Below the pieces are notes generated by a model, which was not told the DNA's origin, ran no database searches, and saw only the letters and a program-made list of their open reading frames with translations. 64,000 nt of DNA from Kribbella albertanoniae (lineage in GTDB: Bacteria > Actinomycetota > Actinomycetes > Propionibacteriales > Kribbellaceae): contig NZ_SMKA01000008.1 of NCBI RefSeq assembly GCF_004348455.1, positions 1 to 64,000 of the forward strand. The letters run 5' to 3'. Shown here in pieces: positions 1 to 7,985 of the stretch. Made by a program: the position numbers and the translations under genes. The first letter of the stretch is position 1, and each line of letters begins with the position of its first letter.

Positions 1-957
1 GGTCACCAACGCACCAAGCCCGCGGGACTGATCTGTCCGCGGCTCCCGCGCCAAGCCCGAGTCGACCACCACCCTCACCCCAGGCACCGTCAGCGAACTC
101 TCCGCGACCGACGTCGTGACCACGATCCGACGCGTGGCGGCCGACGCCAGCGCCCGGTCCTGCTCAGCCCGCGACTGCCGACCGAACAACGGCAAAACAT
201 TCTCACCCGCCAACCGCTGCGTGACACCGTTGATCTCGGCCTCCCCCGGAACGAACACGAGAATGTCGCCCTCGTTCTCAAGCAACGCACGCCGTACGAC
301 GTCCGCGACGTGATCGAGCAGCCGCGGATCGACCCGCCCACCGGGCAGCAGCGGCACGGGAACCGGTGGTGGGGCCCACTCGACCGCCACGTCGAACAGC
401 GCCGCATTCGCGGTGATCACCGGCGCCTCCCCCAAGGCGCGGCTCAACCTGACCGTGTCCGCCGTGGCCGAGGTCGCAACGATCGCGAGGTCTTCCCGAA
501 GATTCGCCCGGATATCGACGCAGAACGCGAGGAGCAGATCGGCATCGAGGTGCCGCTCGTGACACTCGTCGATCACGATCGCGGCCACACCCGGCAACTC
601 CGGGTTCGCCTGCAAACGCCGTACCAGCAGGCCTGTCGTCACGACCTCGACCCGCAGCCCGCTGCCGCCGCTCCGTTCACCGCGCATCGCGTAGCCGATC
701 CGCTGCCCGAGCGGTTCGCCGACCAGCATCGCCAGCCGAGCCGCGGCCGCGCGGGTCGCCATCCGCCGCGGCTCGGCAACGATGATCGTGCCCCCGAGCG
801 CATCACCCAGCGCCAGCGGCAACAGCGACGTCTTCCCGGACCCGGGCGGCGCCACCAGCACCGCCGTACCGTGCGAGCGCACCGCATCGACGGTGGCCGG
901 CAGCACCGCCCGGACAGGCAGATCCGCTCCAGGTACCGACGATTCAGGCAGCAGCAC
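1..957 (-). CDS. hrpB: ATP-dependent helicase HrpB, N-terminal part (runs off the left edge)
   Basis: The first 319 codons of a DEAH-type superfamily 2 helicase of the HrpB family, a probable RNA helicase whose bacterial role is poorly defined. The translation has Walker A APPGSGKT at residues 36-43, motif II as VIDECHERHLD near 128-138, a SATADT motif III, and the start of the second RecA-like domain (ILVFVPGEAEI). GTG at 957 is chosen as start because an in-frame TAG lies just upstream at 967-969 and no ATG falls between. The gene starts 26 bp after the zinc-ribbon gene ends and may be read through from it, but it has no known link to the injection system. The C-terminal HrpB-specific region is outside the window. 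Family assignment is firm. Confidence 0.9.
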   Translation of the reverse strand, partial: MLLPESSVPGADLPVRAVLPATVDAVRSHGTAVLVAPPGSGKTSLLPLALGDALGGTIIVAEPRRMATRAAAARLAMLVGEPLGQRIGYAMRGERSGGSGLRVEVVTTGLLVRRLQANPELPGVAAIVIDECHERHLDADLLLAFCVDIRANLREDLAIVATSATADTVRLSRALGEAPVITANAALFDVAVEWAPPPVPVPLLPGGRVDPRLLDHVADVVRRALLENEGDILVFVPGEAEINGVTQRLAGENVLPLFGRQSRAEQDRALASAATRRIVVTTSVAESSLTVPGVRVVVDSGLAREPRTDQSRGLGALVT

Positions 958-983
958 GCCCCGACGCTAGCCGACTGGGGTTT

Positions 984-2090
984 TCACGGCTTCCCGAAGA
1001 GCTCGATCTCCGCGATCGCGGTCAGGGTCGCGCGGCTCGGGTTGGTGCTGCGGACGACGGCGATCTGAACACCGCGGGCGTCGTCGACCTTCAGCTTGAA
1101 CTTCTGGTACTTCGAGCTGTCCGCGAGCCGGAACCGCTTGATCACCGGCTTGTCCTCGGTGAACACCGTGATCTCCAGCTCGGCCGGCCGCGGCCCCGCG
1201 ACGAACTTCGGTGTCTGGTCCGAAACGCCCGCGTAGATCCCGAAGTGCGTGAGCCGGACCGGCTGCTGGAACGTCCCCGCCACGTACGGGCCGACCACCG
1301 CGTTCTTGCCGACCTTCGGCGCTCCCCAGTAGGTGTTCTTCGCACCGTCGAACGCAAGGGCCGGAGCCTGTTTGCCGACCGCTCCACTGCCCTTGATCTT
1401 GGTCAGATGCACCGGCTGCGGGTCGGTCACCATGTCCTGCACGGCATGCACGGCCCGCATCACCAGCGGGCGCTGGGGAAACGCGAGGATGCCGCCACCG
1501 GCCAGCAGAGCCAGTACGACGCCAATCCGGGTCGCACCGCGGAACCGGCGGCGCGCGTTGCTCGGCCGGAACCGGGTGCCCGCGGCATAGACGCGCTCGC
1601 GGCCGAGAAAGCGTCGCCACCAGGCGGCCTTCCGGATCACCTTCGCGTCGACCAGGCTGAACCCGCACTTGGCGCAGAACCGCCGGGTGCCCTCGTTCGG
1701 CATCCCACAGCCGCCACAGATCCGCGAACCGGTCGGAATGATCACCGGCGATTTGGACCGCCGCGGCATCTTCCGCTTGACCGTCTGCGGCTGCCGCGAG
1801 CCCGGCTGCTGCCCTTCGGGTTGCCTGGCCACTTGCTCCGGTGCGGGCAGCGGGACCGGCTTCTGGGACCCAGTGATCTCCTGAGCCGGCACCGTCGCCA
1901 CTGCTGCCGCTGCGGGTTGTGCGACTACCGGTACCTGTGTGACTGCCTCTTGCGGCTGTACGACGACAGGCGTCGGCACAGCGCCCGGCTGCTCGACCTT
2001 CTCGCCCTCCCACTCCAGGAAGACGCCGCAGCGCCCACAGAAGACAGTGCCGTCCTCGTTCTGCTCTCCACAATCACTGCACAGGATCAT
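984..2090 (-). CDS. Zinc-ribbon membrane protein with C-terminal discoidin-like domain, last gene of CIS block 2
   Basis: A protein of 368 aa with an unusual order of parts. An N-terminal zinc ribbon (CSDCG...CGRCG, residues 4-23) is followed by a Pro/Gln/Val-rich linker, a second zinc ribbon (CGGCG...CAKCG, about 125-144), a basic stretch and one membrane segment (IGVVLALLAGGGILAF, about residue 200). A C-terminal beta-rich domain resembles NADase-type/discoidin carbohydrate-binding folds (ALAFDGAKNTYWGAP...). The ATG at 2090 is chosen over an upstream start because the first zinc ribbon begins at once and it overlaps the tail protein I gene by 17 bp, implying translational coupling. The zinc ribbons should be cytoplasmic and the discoidin-like domain outside. 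By context it could anchor or trigger the injection particle at the membrane, similar in layout to CisA of Streptomyces; that is inference. Confidence 0.75.
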   Translation of the reverse strand: MILCSDCGEQNEDGTVFCGRCGVFLEWEGEKVEQPGAVPTPVVVQPQEAVTQVPVVAQPAAAAVATVPAQEITGSQKPVPLPAPEQVARQPEGQQPGSRQPQTVKRKMPRRSKSPVIIPTGSRICGGCGMPNEGTRRFCAKCGFSLVDAKVIRKAAWWRRFLGRERVYAAGTRFRPSNARRRFRGATRIGVVLALLAGGGILAFPQRPLVMRAVHAVQDMVTDPQPVHLTKIKGSGAVGKQAPALAFDGAKNTYWGAPKVGKNAVVGPYVAGTFQQPVRLTHFGIYAGVSDQTPKFVAGPRPAELEITVFTEDKPVIKRFRLADSSKYQKFKLKVDDARGVQIAVVRSTNPSRATLTAIAEIELFGKP

Positions 2091-2619
2091 TGCCGACCTC
2101 CATGACCTCGATCCGGGCCGGCAGATTCGCCGGCCGTAGCGCTTCGACAACGCGGTGCACGACCGCCCCGTCTGCTTCTGCGGGCACCCGTACGACGAGT
2201 CGCGGCAGAGCGGAGCCCGGTGGGGCGGACTGCGCTTGTGCGGACCACGCCGTACCGCCTGACTCCGTTACCTCGGCCTCGATCCCGCAGGCCAGCCGCA
2301 GGGTCTCGCGCAAGGCGGACGCTGCGCCGCGGGAGCCGTGCAGCTCGACCGCGGCCGCAACCAGCAACCGCTGCCGGTCCGCCGGGATGCGTGGATCGGT
2401 GAACGCCGCCACCCAGGAGCCGAGCACCTCGACGAAGTCCTCTGGTGCCAGGGCGGGATCCAGGTACGCCGGGAAGTTGTCCAGCGTGGACACCACCGGC
2501 GCCAGGGCGTCGTCGAAGACACCGGTCAGCCGCGTCGCGAGATCGTCCTCGGCGTACAGACCGGGCAGGATCGCCAGCAAGGGGTGGGGGTTGTGTAGAC
2601 CGTCGACCAGGCCGCGCAT
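2074..2619 (-). CDS. CIS baseplate tail protein (P2 protein I / Afp12-like)
   Basis: A protein of 181 aa resembling the phage tail protein I family of actinobacterial contractile injection systems (Afp12/Pvc12 position). The N-terminus MRGLVDGLHNPHPLLAILPGLYAEDD and the segment LSTLDNFPAYLDP...EVLGSWVA are typical, and the C-terminal half is a small beta domain. In related particles this protein is part of the baseplate wedge linked to the fibres. It starts 5 bp after the baseplate J gene ends and overlaps the next gene by 17 bp, so the block reads as one operon. ATG at 2619 is the only sensible start. Confidence 0.85.
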   Translation of the reverse strand: MRGLVDGLHNPHPLLAILPGLYAEDDLATRLTGVFDDALAPVVSTLDNFPAYLDPALAPEDFVEVLGSWVAAFTDPRIPADRQRLLVAAAVELHGSRGAASALRETLRLACGIEAEVTESGGTAWSAQAQSAPPGSALPRLVVRVPAEADGAVVHRVVEALRPANLPARIEVMEVGNDPVQ

Positions 2620-2624
2620 CGGTA

Positions 2625-4571
2625 CTACCTCCGCACCTGGATCTGGTGCTCGAACGAGAACACCAGCTCCGTCCGGGCCAGGTCGATCCGCTCGACCGGC
2701 GTCTCACTGCGCGTTCCGAGGACCGGATCCGCCAGGTACAGCCGCACGTCCTCCACCGACTCGACACCGCGCACCCGCTGCAGTGCGGCGTGGATGTCAC
2801 CGGTCTGTACGGCGCGGCCGAGTGGCCAGCCGTCTTCGCGCGGACCGCCGACCTGCGGGTGCAGCAGGCGGTAGACCGCGGAGAGCGCTGCTGGGCGTAC
2901 TCGCTCCGAGGACGCGTCCGCGGCCGCTGTCAACCGAGCTACGACCGTCACCGCCCGGTAGTACGGCGGTTCGATCAGCAGGCGGGCGCCGAGCATCCGG
3001 CGCGGCTCCAGGTGCTCGGCCAGTCGCTGCAGTACCTCGTCGGAGGGCCGCAGCGCACCGAAGTCGGTCTGGGCTTCCGGGTCGCCGGACAGTCGCGGAA
3101 TCACCAGCAGGCGAACGACATTCGGCTCACTCTCGTCTCCCGGGACGCAGTGCACGCGGCCGAGCTCGGGAGTCGCCTCACGCGCCAGCAGCTCGTAGTC
3201 CTCGGCTGTGACGGCACGGGACGCCGTACGCAGCGAGAGCGGTCCACGCTGCATCGCATCGGCCACCTGCTCGCCGTCGACGCCACCGATCGCAGGGCGC
3301 CGGTTATCGACCTCAGACACGAACGGGAGCGAGCTCTTGAGCACCCGGAGTGCGTGTGCTGCGACGTTGCCGGCGCTGCCCCCACCGATCCGGTACCGGT
3401 CGAGTCGCAGTACGGCGCCCTTCGGCGGCACCGCGCCGTACGACGTCAATGCGCCGTCGGGCTGGCGGACCGCCGGACCGAACAGCAGTTGGCCGGTCTG
3501 CCGGTCGAGTGCGAAGTGGTGGTCATCGGCCGTGGACGCGGCGAAGCTGTCGACCAGTGTCCATTCCTGCCAGCCGTCGTCGGTTCCGACTCGCAAGACC
3601 TCGGGATCTGCCGAGAGCGCGATCGGGCGACGCTCGAGAACGAACCGCTGACCGGCGCTGCCGTCGCTGCGCCCGATCTCCTCGAACAGGACGGCCTCGG
3701 CGTGCTCGGCGGTCGCCGTACCGCCGATCGTGGAGGCCTCGACCGAGCGCAGCTTCGGGGACTCGCTGTAGAACGGCTGATCGACATCAGGCTCGGTCAG
3801 GACGCAGCGCAGCCAGCCGGCCCGCTGCTGCGCGACCACCGACGGGACATGGTCACGCGGAATGTGCAGCACGATGTCGCCGGCCCGGTTGAGACCGCCG
3901 GTACCGTCGCGGTCGACCTCGCAGAGGACCCAGTCCTCGCCGTTCCAGGCCTCCCACCGCAGCGGCGGATCCAGCGGATCGACGCCGATACCTTCGACCT
4001 CGCAGTCCATCCGGAGCAGGATCGCGCAGGACGGCGCTGCCTCGGTGAGCCCCAGGTAGAGAGCGCTCCCTGGCGTCGGCGGCTCGGGGAAACAGTCGAA
4101 CCCCACCCCGTCCTGCAGCTCGACGGTCCGGTCCACCGCTCCGCCACCAACGTTGCCGGTAGCAACGGTCTGCAGGGCGGTGGCCACGATCGGCAGGTCG
4201 TCGACGGTACTGAACCCGGTCGCCTCATCGTGTTCGGTGCGCAGCGTCGCAACCTCGGTACCGGCCCGGACGGTGATCGTCTCGGGCTGGGCCGCGGACA
4301 GCCAGAAGGTGACGTCGGCCCGGGCCGCTGCCGGCGCGAACAACTTCACCCCGATCAGATCGAGGAAGCGCAGATAGTTGCGCTCCGGCACGCGGTTCAG
4401 CCGGTACATCAACTGATCGACCATGGTGGCGAACGCCTCCACCAGGGTGACACCAGGATCCGAAACGTTGTGGTCGGTCCACTCCGGGCAGCGCTGCTGG
4501 ATCATCCGCTTGGCGTCGTCCACCAACTGCTGGAACCGGCGGTCATCGAGGTTGGGCGCGGTCAACGTCAT
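2625..4571 (-). CDS. CIS baseplate assembly protein J-like (Afp11-type)
   Basis: A protein of 648 aa of the putative baseplate assembly family (phage gpJ/gp6-like, Afp11/Pvc11). It begins MTLTAPNLDDRRFQQLVDDAKRMI and continues with the typical wedge signature CPEWTDHNVSDPGVTLVEAF. The C-terminal region contains the RTASRAVTAEDYELLAREAT and VRLLVIPRL segments seen in gpJ proteins. It forms the main wedge of the baseplate that triggers sheath contraction. Length is normal for the family. The start ATG at 4571 overlaps the gp25-like gene by 4 bp (ATGA). Confidence 0.92.
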   Translation of the reverse strand: MTLTAPNLDDRRFQQLVDDAKRMIQQRCPEWTDHNVSDPGVTLVEAFATMVDQLMYRLNRVPERNYLRFLDLIGVKLFAPAAARADVTFWLSAAQPETITVRAGTEVATLRTEHDEATGFSTVDDLPIVATALQTVATGNVGGGAVDRTVELQDGVGFDCFPEPPTPGSALYLGLTEAAPSCAILLRMDCEVEGIGVDPLDPPLRWEAWNGEDWVLCEVDRDGTGGLNRAGDIVLHIPRDHVPSVVAQQRAGWLRCVLTEPDVDQPFYSESPKLRSVEASTIGGTATAEHAEAVLFEEIGRSDGSAGQRFVLERRPIALSADPEVLRVGTDDGWQEWTLVDSFAASTADDHHFALDRQTGQLLFGPAVRQPDGALTSYGAVPPKGAVLRLDRYRIGGGSAGNVAAHALRVLKSSLPFVSEVDNRRPAIGGVDGEQVADAMQRGPLSLRTASRAVTAEDYELLAREATPELGRVHCVPGDESEPNVVRLLVIPRLSGDPEAQTDFGALRPSDEVLQRLAEHLEPRRMLGARLLIEPPYYRAVTVVARLTAAADASSERVRPAALSAVYRLLHPQVGGPREDGWPLGRAVQTGDIHAALQRVRGVESVEDVRLYLADPVLGTRSETPVERIDLARTELVFSFEHQIQVRR

Positions 4572-4990
4572 GATGTAGCTCCAGCGTCGATCTCGATGTG
4601 CTCTGGGATCAGGTAGAACGGGAAGACGAGATTCCGGGGGTTGTTGCTGCCGCGGATCGTGTAGTGCAGGTCGATGTAGAGCGCGCCGGAGTCGACCTGG
4701 TCGAAGTGCACCTGGACGTCGAGCAGATCGATCCGCGGCTCCCAGCGGTCCAGCGCGATCCGGACGTCGGCGACGATCTTGCCGGCCGTGGTCGCGTTCG
4801 CGGGCGCGAAGATGTGGTCCTGGATCCCGCAGCCGAACTCCGGCCGCATCGGCCGCTCACCGGGTGCGGTCCCGAGGATGAGCCGGATGCTCTCCTCGAT
4901 CTCCCGGTCGGCCCGGACCAGCGCGACCCGCCCGGTCGCGTCCGTACGCAACGGGAAGGCCCAGCCGGCGCCGACGAACTCCGAGCTCAC
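4568..4990 (-). CDS. GPW/gp25-like baseplate wedge protein (Afp9-type)
   Basis: A protein of 140 aa of the GPW/gp25 family, which joins the central hub to the wedges and starts sheath assembly. Conserved features are visible: GWAFPLRTD near the N-terminus, EIEESIRLILGTAPGERPMRPEFGCG (quoted in part), and the C-terminal YTIRGSNNPRNLVFPFYL. The start is GTG at 4990 (GTGAGCTCGGAG), directly after the PAAR gene stop and preceded by GATGAG. Order PAAR-gp25-gpJ-gpI matches other actinobacterial CIS clusters. Confidence 0.93.
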   Translation of the reverse strand: MSSEFVGAGWAFPLRTDATGRVALVRADREIEESIRLILGTAPGERPMRPEFGCGIQDHIFAPANATTAGKIVADVRIALDRWEPRIDLLDVQVHFDQVDSGALYIDLHYTIRGSNNPRNLVFPFYLIPEHIEIDAGATS

Positions 4991-4991
4991 C

Positions 4992-5267
4992 TCATCCTCC
5001 GATCATCACAGTGGGCGCGCCCATCGCGATCGGTGCGCCGCAGGCGGTCATGTCCCCCAGCCGCGCGGCCGGCAGGCCGCCGATCAGCACGGTCATCGAT
5101 CCCGGCGGTACGACGGCCGACGGCGGATGCAGCGGGATCGCACAGATGTGCGGGGTGCCGACCGTCGCGGCCGGCATCCCACCGATCAGTACCGTCGGCA
5201 CTCCCGGTGGGCCGAGCGCGCCGCCGTGTCCGGTCGGGTCGCCTACCCGGGCTGCTGGTCCTGGCAT
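4992..5267 (-). CDS. PAAR-domain spike tip protein
   Basis: A protein of 91 aa made almost only of a PAAR domain, the sharpening tip that sits on the VgrG-like spike of contractile systems. It starts MPGPAARVGDPTGHGG and shows two repeats of VPTVLIGGMPAATVG / MTVLIGGLPAARLGD, the hallmark of the family. There is no C-terminal toxin extension. It lies 10 bp after the spike gene and 1 bp before gp25. Confidence 0.95.
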   Translation of the reverse strand: MPGPAARVGDPTGHGGALGPPGVPTVLIGGMPAATVGTPHICAIPLHPPSAVVPPGSMTVLIGGLPAARLGDMTACGAPIAMGAPTVMIGG

Positions 5268-5277
5268 ACCCAGCTCC

Positions 5278-7110
5278 TCAGTTGATCTTCACGAGTGCGG
5301 CCTGCAGGGTGAGCGCCGCGCCGCCGGTGATCTCGGTCGCGGCCTGCCCCTTGACTCCAACCTTCGCGGCCGACAACGTCGCCTCCGCGGTCCCCTGCAA
5401 GGCGACCTTGACGCCCTTGACGTTCACGTCGCCGGTCCCGCCGTCGAGCGTGATCCCGGACCGCGCAGAGAGCGCGATCTTGTCGCCGCCGGTGATCTTC
5501 ACGCTGCCGTTCTGCGCCGTGATGTCGACGCTCTCCTTGGCCTCCACCACGACCTTGCCGTCGCTGTGAACAGTGATCACGGGTCCGTTCCCGGCATCCA
5601 TGGACACCTTCAGCTTGCCGTCGCCGGTCTGCAGCCAGATCCCGTTCTGCGCCGCCGCCTCGAGCAGTTCGAGCGAGTGTCCGGTGCGGCTGACCATCGC
5701 CCGCCGGCTCACCTGACCCGCGCCCGCGTCCACGCTCTCCGACTGAGCGGCGTACGGGAGGTTCTTGGCGCTGTAGAGACCACCGAGCACGTACGGCGCG
5801 TCGATGGCACCGTGGTCGAACGCGACCAGCACCTCGTCGTTGACCTCCGGGATGATCATCGCGCCACGGTTGCTACCGGCACCGGCCTGGATGACCCGCG
5901 ACCAGGTGGTGGCGAAGTCGTCGTGCATCCAGGGCAGCCGGACCTTGACGCGGCCGAGCTTGTCGGGGTCCTTGATGTCGGTGACGACCCCGGTGACGAT
6001 GCCGTGCCGCTCGGAGCCGGAGCCGCCACTCAGCCCGAGCATCGAGCGATCCTGCTGACCGGTGACCGAGATCAGGGTGGTGTAGCCGCTGTCGTTGTCG
6101 AAGACGTGCCGGACCCGGGAGAGCGTGTACTTGCCGTCGAACGGCGCGCCAAGGTTGCTGAGGGCAACGGCTGATCCGGCATGCAGGTTCGGGTTACCCC
6201 GGCAGACGCCTTCCAGCTCCGCGAAGGTCCCGGCCACGCGCTCGGCGAGCGCCTTGGCGGCAGCCTCCGCGGTCGCCTGCGTGCGGTGCGGAACGTGCGT
6301 GACCACCCACGGCTGCGCGCCGAACGACTTGGCCAGGTCTGCCGGTTTCGCGCCGATCTCGGCGGTCTTCGTCTGGACCGGCGCCGTGGCAGAAACCGCT
6401 CTCTGACTGGCGTCGTCCCAGCCACGGACCTCGACCGAGGGCACCTGGCCGGCCGCGGTCACCGCCGTACGCAACCTCAGGAGGTCGGATCCGAGCTCAA
6501 GGGCTTGGGCCTGAGTGCCGTCCGAACCACTCGGTGCGGTCGAGGCGTCGACCGGTTTGGTGAAGGCGAGCGTCTTGTTCTCGACCGCCAGGTGGTAGCC
6601 GACGCTGTCGGCGAGCGCGCGCAGGAAATCCCAGTCGGTCTGGTTCGCCTGGCTGACCAGGTCGTGCACAGTACTGGTCGAGTCGATCTTCGCGGTCCGG
6701 ATGTTATTGCGCTGGGCAACTTTCTTCACGATGTCGCTGATCGTCGACTGCTGGTACGTCATGCTCCGGGTGCCGCGCAGCATCCGGTGCGCCGCGTCGT
6801 ACCCACGCACCACCGTGAACGTGCCGGTGCTGTCCACCTCGATCTCGAGCGCGGTCACCTCCGCGATCAGGAGATCTCGGGGAGCGCTCTCTTGGAGCGC
6901 GTGCACGGAGAGCTTGATCTCGGCACCGATCGTGATCTGCGCTTTCGCCAGCACCAGGCGATCCGGATCCCGGAAGCGCAGCGTGAACATGTCCGGAAGA
7001 TGCAGGTTGTCGTCCACCCAGACCCCGGCCACGAGCGCCAGGAGATCCTCAGAGAGCGCTCCCCCAGCAACGCTGATCCCGAGGGTGCTGGTGATATTGG
7101 CGTTGGCCAT
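5278..7110 (-). CDS. VgrG-like spike protein (phage late control D / Afp8-type)
   Basis: A protein of 610 aa corresponding to Afp8/Pvc8, the trimeric hub-spike. The N-terminal two thirds match gp27-like late control D folds. These are followed by an OB-fold-like gp5 region (HGIVTGVVTDIKDPDKLGRVKVRLPW) and a C-terminal repetitive beta-helix (KVSMDAGNGPVITVHSDGK, then SVKITGGDKIALSARSGITL). The beta-helix ends without an added toxin domain. ATG at 7110 is chosen because the protein family begins here and it follows the LysM gene stop by 1 bp. The motif AGAGAGCGCT occurs twice in this gene (6883 and 7051). Confidence 0.93.
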   Translation of the reverse strand: MANANITSTLGISVAGGALSEDLLALVAGVWVDDNLHLPDMFTLRFRDPDRLVLAKAQITIGAEIKLSVHALQESAPRDLLIAEVTALEIEVDSTGTFTVVRGYDAAHRMLRGTRSMTYQQSTISDIVKKVAQRNNIRTAKIDSTSTVHDLVSQANQTDWDFLRALADSVGYHLAVENKTLAFTKPVDASTAPSGSDGTQAQALELGSDLLRLRTAVTAAGQVPSVEVRGWDDASQRAVSATAPVQTKTAEIGAKPADLAKSFGAQPWVVTHVPHRTQATAEAAAKALAERVAGTFAELEGVCRGNPNLHAGSAVALSNLGAPFDGKYTLSRVRHVFDNDSGYTTLISVTGQQDRSMLGLSGGSGSERHGIVTGVVTDIKDPDKLGRVKVRLPWMHDDFATTWSRVIQAGAGSNRGAMIIPEVNDEVLVAFDHGAIDAPYVLGGLYSAKNLPYAAQSESVDAGAGQVSRRAMVSRTGHSLELLEAAAQNGIWLQTGDGKLKVSMDAGNGPVITVHSDGKVVVEAKESVDITAQNGSVKITGGDKIALSARSGITLDGGTGDVNVKGVKVALQGTAEATLSAAKVGVKGQAATEITGGAALTLQAALVKIN

Positions 7111-7111
7111 C

Positions 7112-7828
7112 TCAGCCTGCCAGCAGTTCGTCCGGGGACGGCAGCAGCAGCGTGCTGCCTGGCGCGACCCGGTGCGGGTCGTCGATGTCGTTCGCCGCCG
7201 CGAGCGGCCGCCACATCGCCGGATCGCCGTACTCGGCGTACGCGACCGCGGCCAGTGTCTCGCCCTCCAGCAACACATGGGTACGGCGGGCGGTCAGGCT
7301 GCCCGAGGTCGGGTTCTGCTTGGGCGTGATCGCCGGCATCTCCTGGAGATCGACCGTGCAGGTCGCCCGGACCGGCGTTCCCTCGGGGGTGAAGAGCGTG
7401 TACTTCGCGGTCACCGAGGTGATGAAGCTCGGGAAGAAGTCGAGCGCTCCCCAGTGGAAGACCACCAGCGGCGGGACCGGCTTGTTCTTGCCCAGGCTGT
7501 TGTCGGTCGGGGCGCAGCACTCGAAGAGTGATTTCACCGCCTTCACGACGGAGTCGTTCATGGTGTCGGTGGCGTCGAAGAACATCTCCACCGTCAGCTT
7601 GCCGGGCTCCGGGCCCTGGAACTCCGGCGGCGCGGCCTTCTTCGATCCGCGGGCCGGCTCGCTGTTCCACTTGGCGGCCTTCTTGACGGTGAGTTCGTTC
7701 GGGTTGAACTGGAACGCGATGGTGCCCTTGGTCGCGCCCAGTGTGGCGCCGGCCCCCTTGTTCGGCATCGCCTCGTGGATCTCCAGGTAGGCCTTCGCCA
7801 GATTCCCACGCGCCACCGCCCGCACCAC
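7112..7828 (-). CDS. CIS tube/baseplate LysM protein (Afp7-like), first gene of CIS block 2
   Basis: A protein of up to 238 aa of the Afp7/Pvc7 type. The N-terminal part has the family pattern AFQFNPNELTVKKAAKWN, followed by FHWGALDFFPSFITSVTAKYTLF. A C-terminal LysM domain follows (RRTHVLLEGETLAAVAYAEYG ... DDPHRVAPGSTLLLP, quoted in part). In related particles it connects tube and hub. Several GTG codons compete as start: GTG 7828 is the longest. GTG 7816 (VARGNLAKAYLEIH) has a better-spaced GAGGGG upstream and may be the real start. It heads the block-2 operon, with a -10-like TAGCCT at 7870-7875 upstream. Confidence 0.9.
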   Translation of the reverse strand: MVRAVARGNLAKAYLEIHEAMPNKGAGATLGATKGTIAFQFNPNELTVKKAAKWNSEPARGSKKAAPPEFQGPEPGKLTVEMFFDATDTMNDSVVKAVKSLFECCAPTDNSLGKNKPVPPLVVFHWGALDFFPSFITSVTAKYTLFTPEGTPVRATCTVDLQEMPAITPKQNPTSGSLTARRTHVLLEGETLAAVAYAEYGDPAMWRPLAAANDIDDPHRVAPGSTLLLPSPDELLAG

Positions 7829-7985
7829 CCCTCGTCACCGGCCGGCTCTCCAACCGGACCTTGCTGTCGAGGCTAGGGACGCGGCCGCCACTCAGGCAGG
7901 TGCACCAGCGCCGCACCGAGGGACCTCCCCTCTTCCCGAAAGGGCAGCGCGAATTAGGATCGCCTGACAACGTTCTCCGCTGGGG
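7829..7985. promoter_or_regulatory. Divergent promoter region of CIS block 2 and the first BTAD regulator
   Basis: A 157-bp region between the LysM gene (minus) and the first BTAD regulator (plus). At 7895-7925 lies a sequence starting GGCAGGTGCACCAGCGCCG that recurs at 29757-29786 upstream of the other CIS block, with 24 of the first 27 bases identical. Reading toward the CIS genes, a TAGCCT hexamer (7870-7875) lies 19 bp past this element. Toward the regulator, TAGGAT at 7955-7960 is a possible -10. Operator role is inferred. Confidence 0.5.

Noticed and set aside
2445-4616. A 723-codon plus-strand frame opposite the baseplate J gene
   Set aside because: The opposite strand matches a known baseplate family; this frame has no recognisable domain and is a GC shadow.
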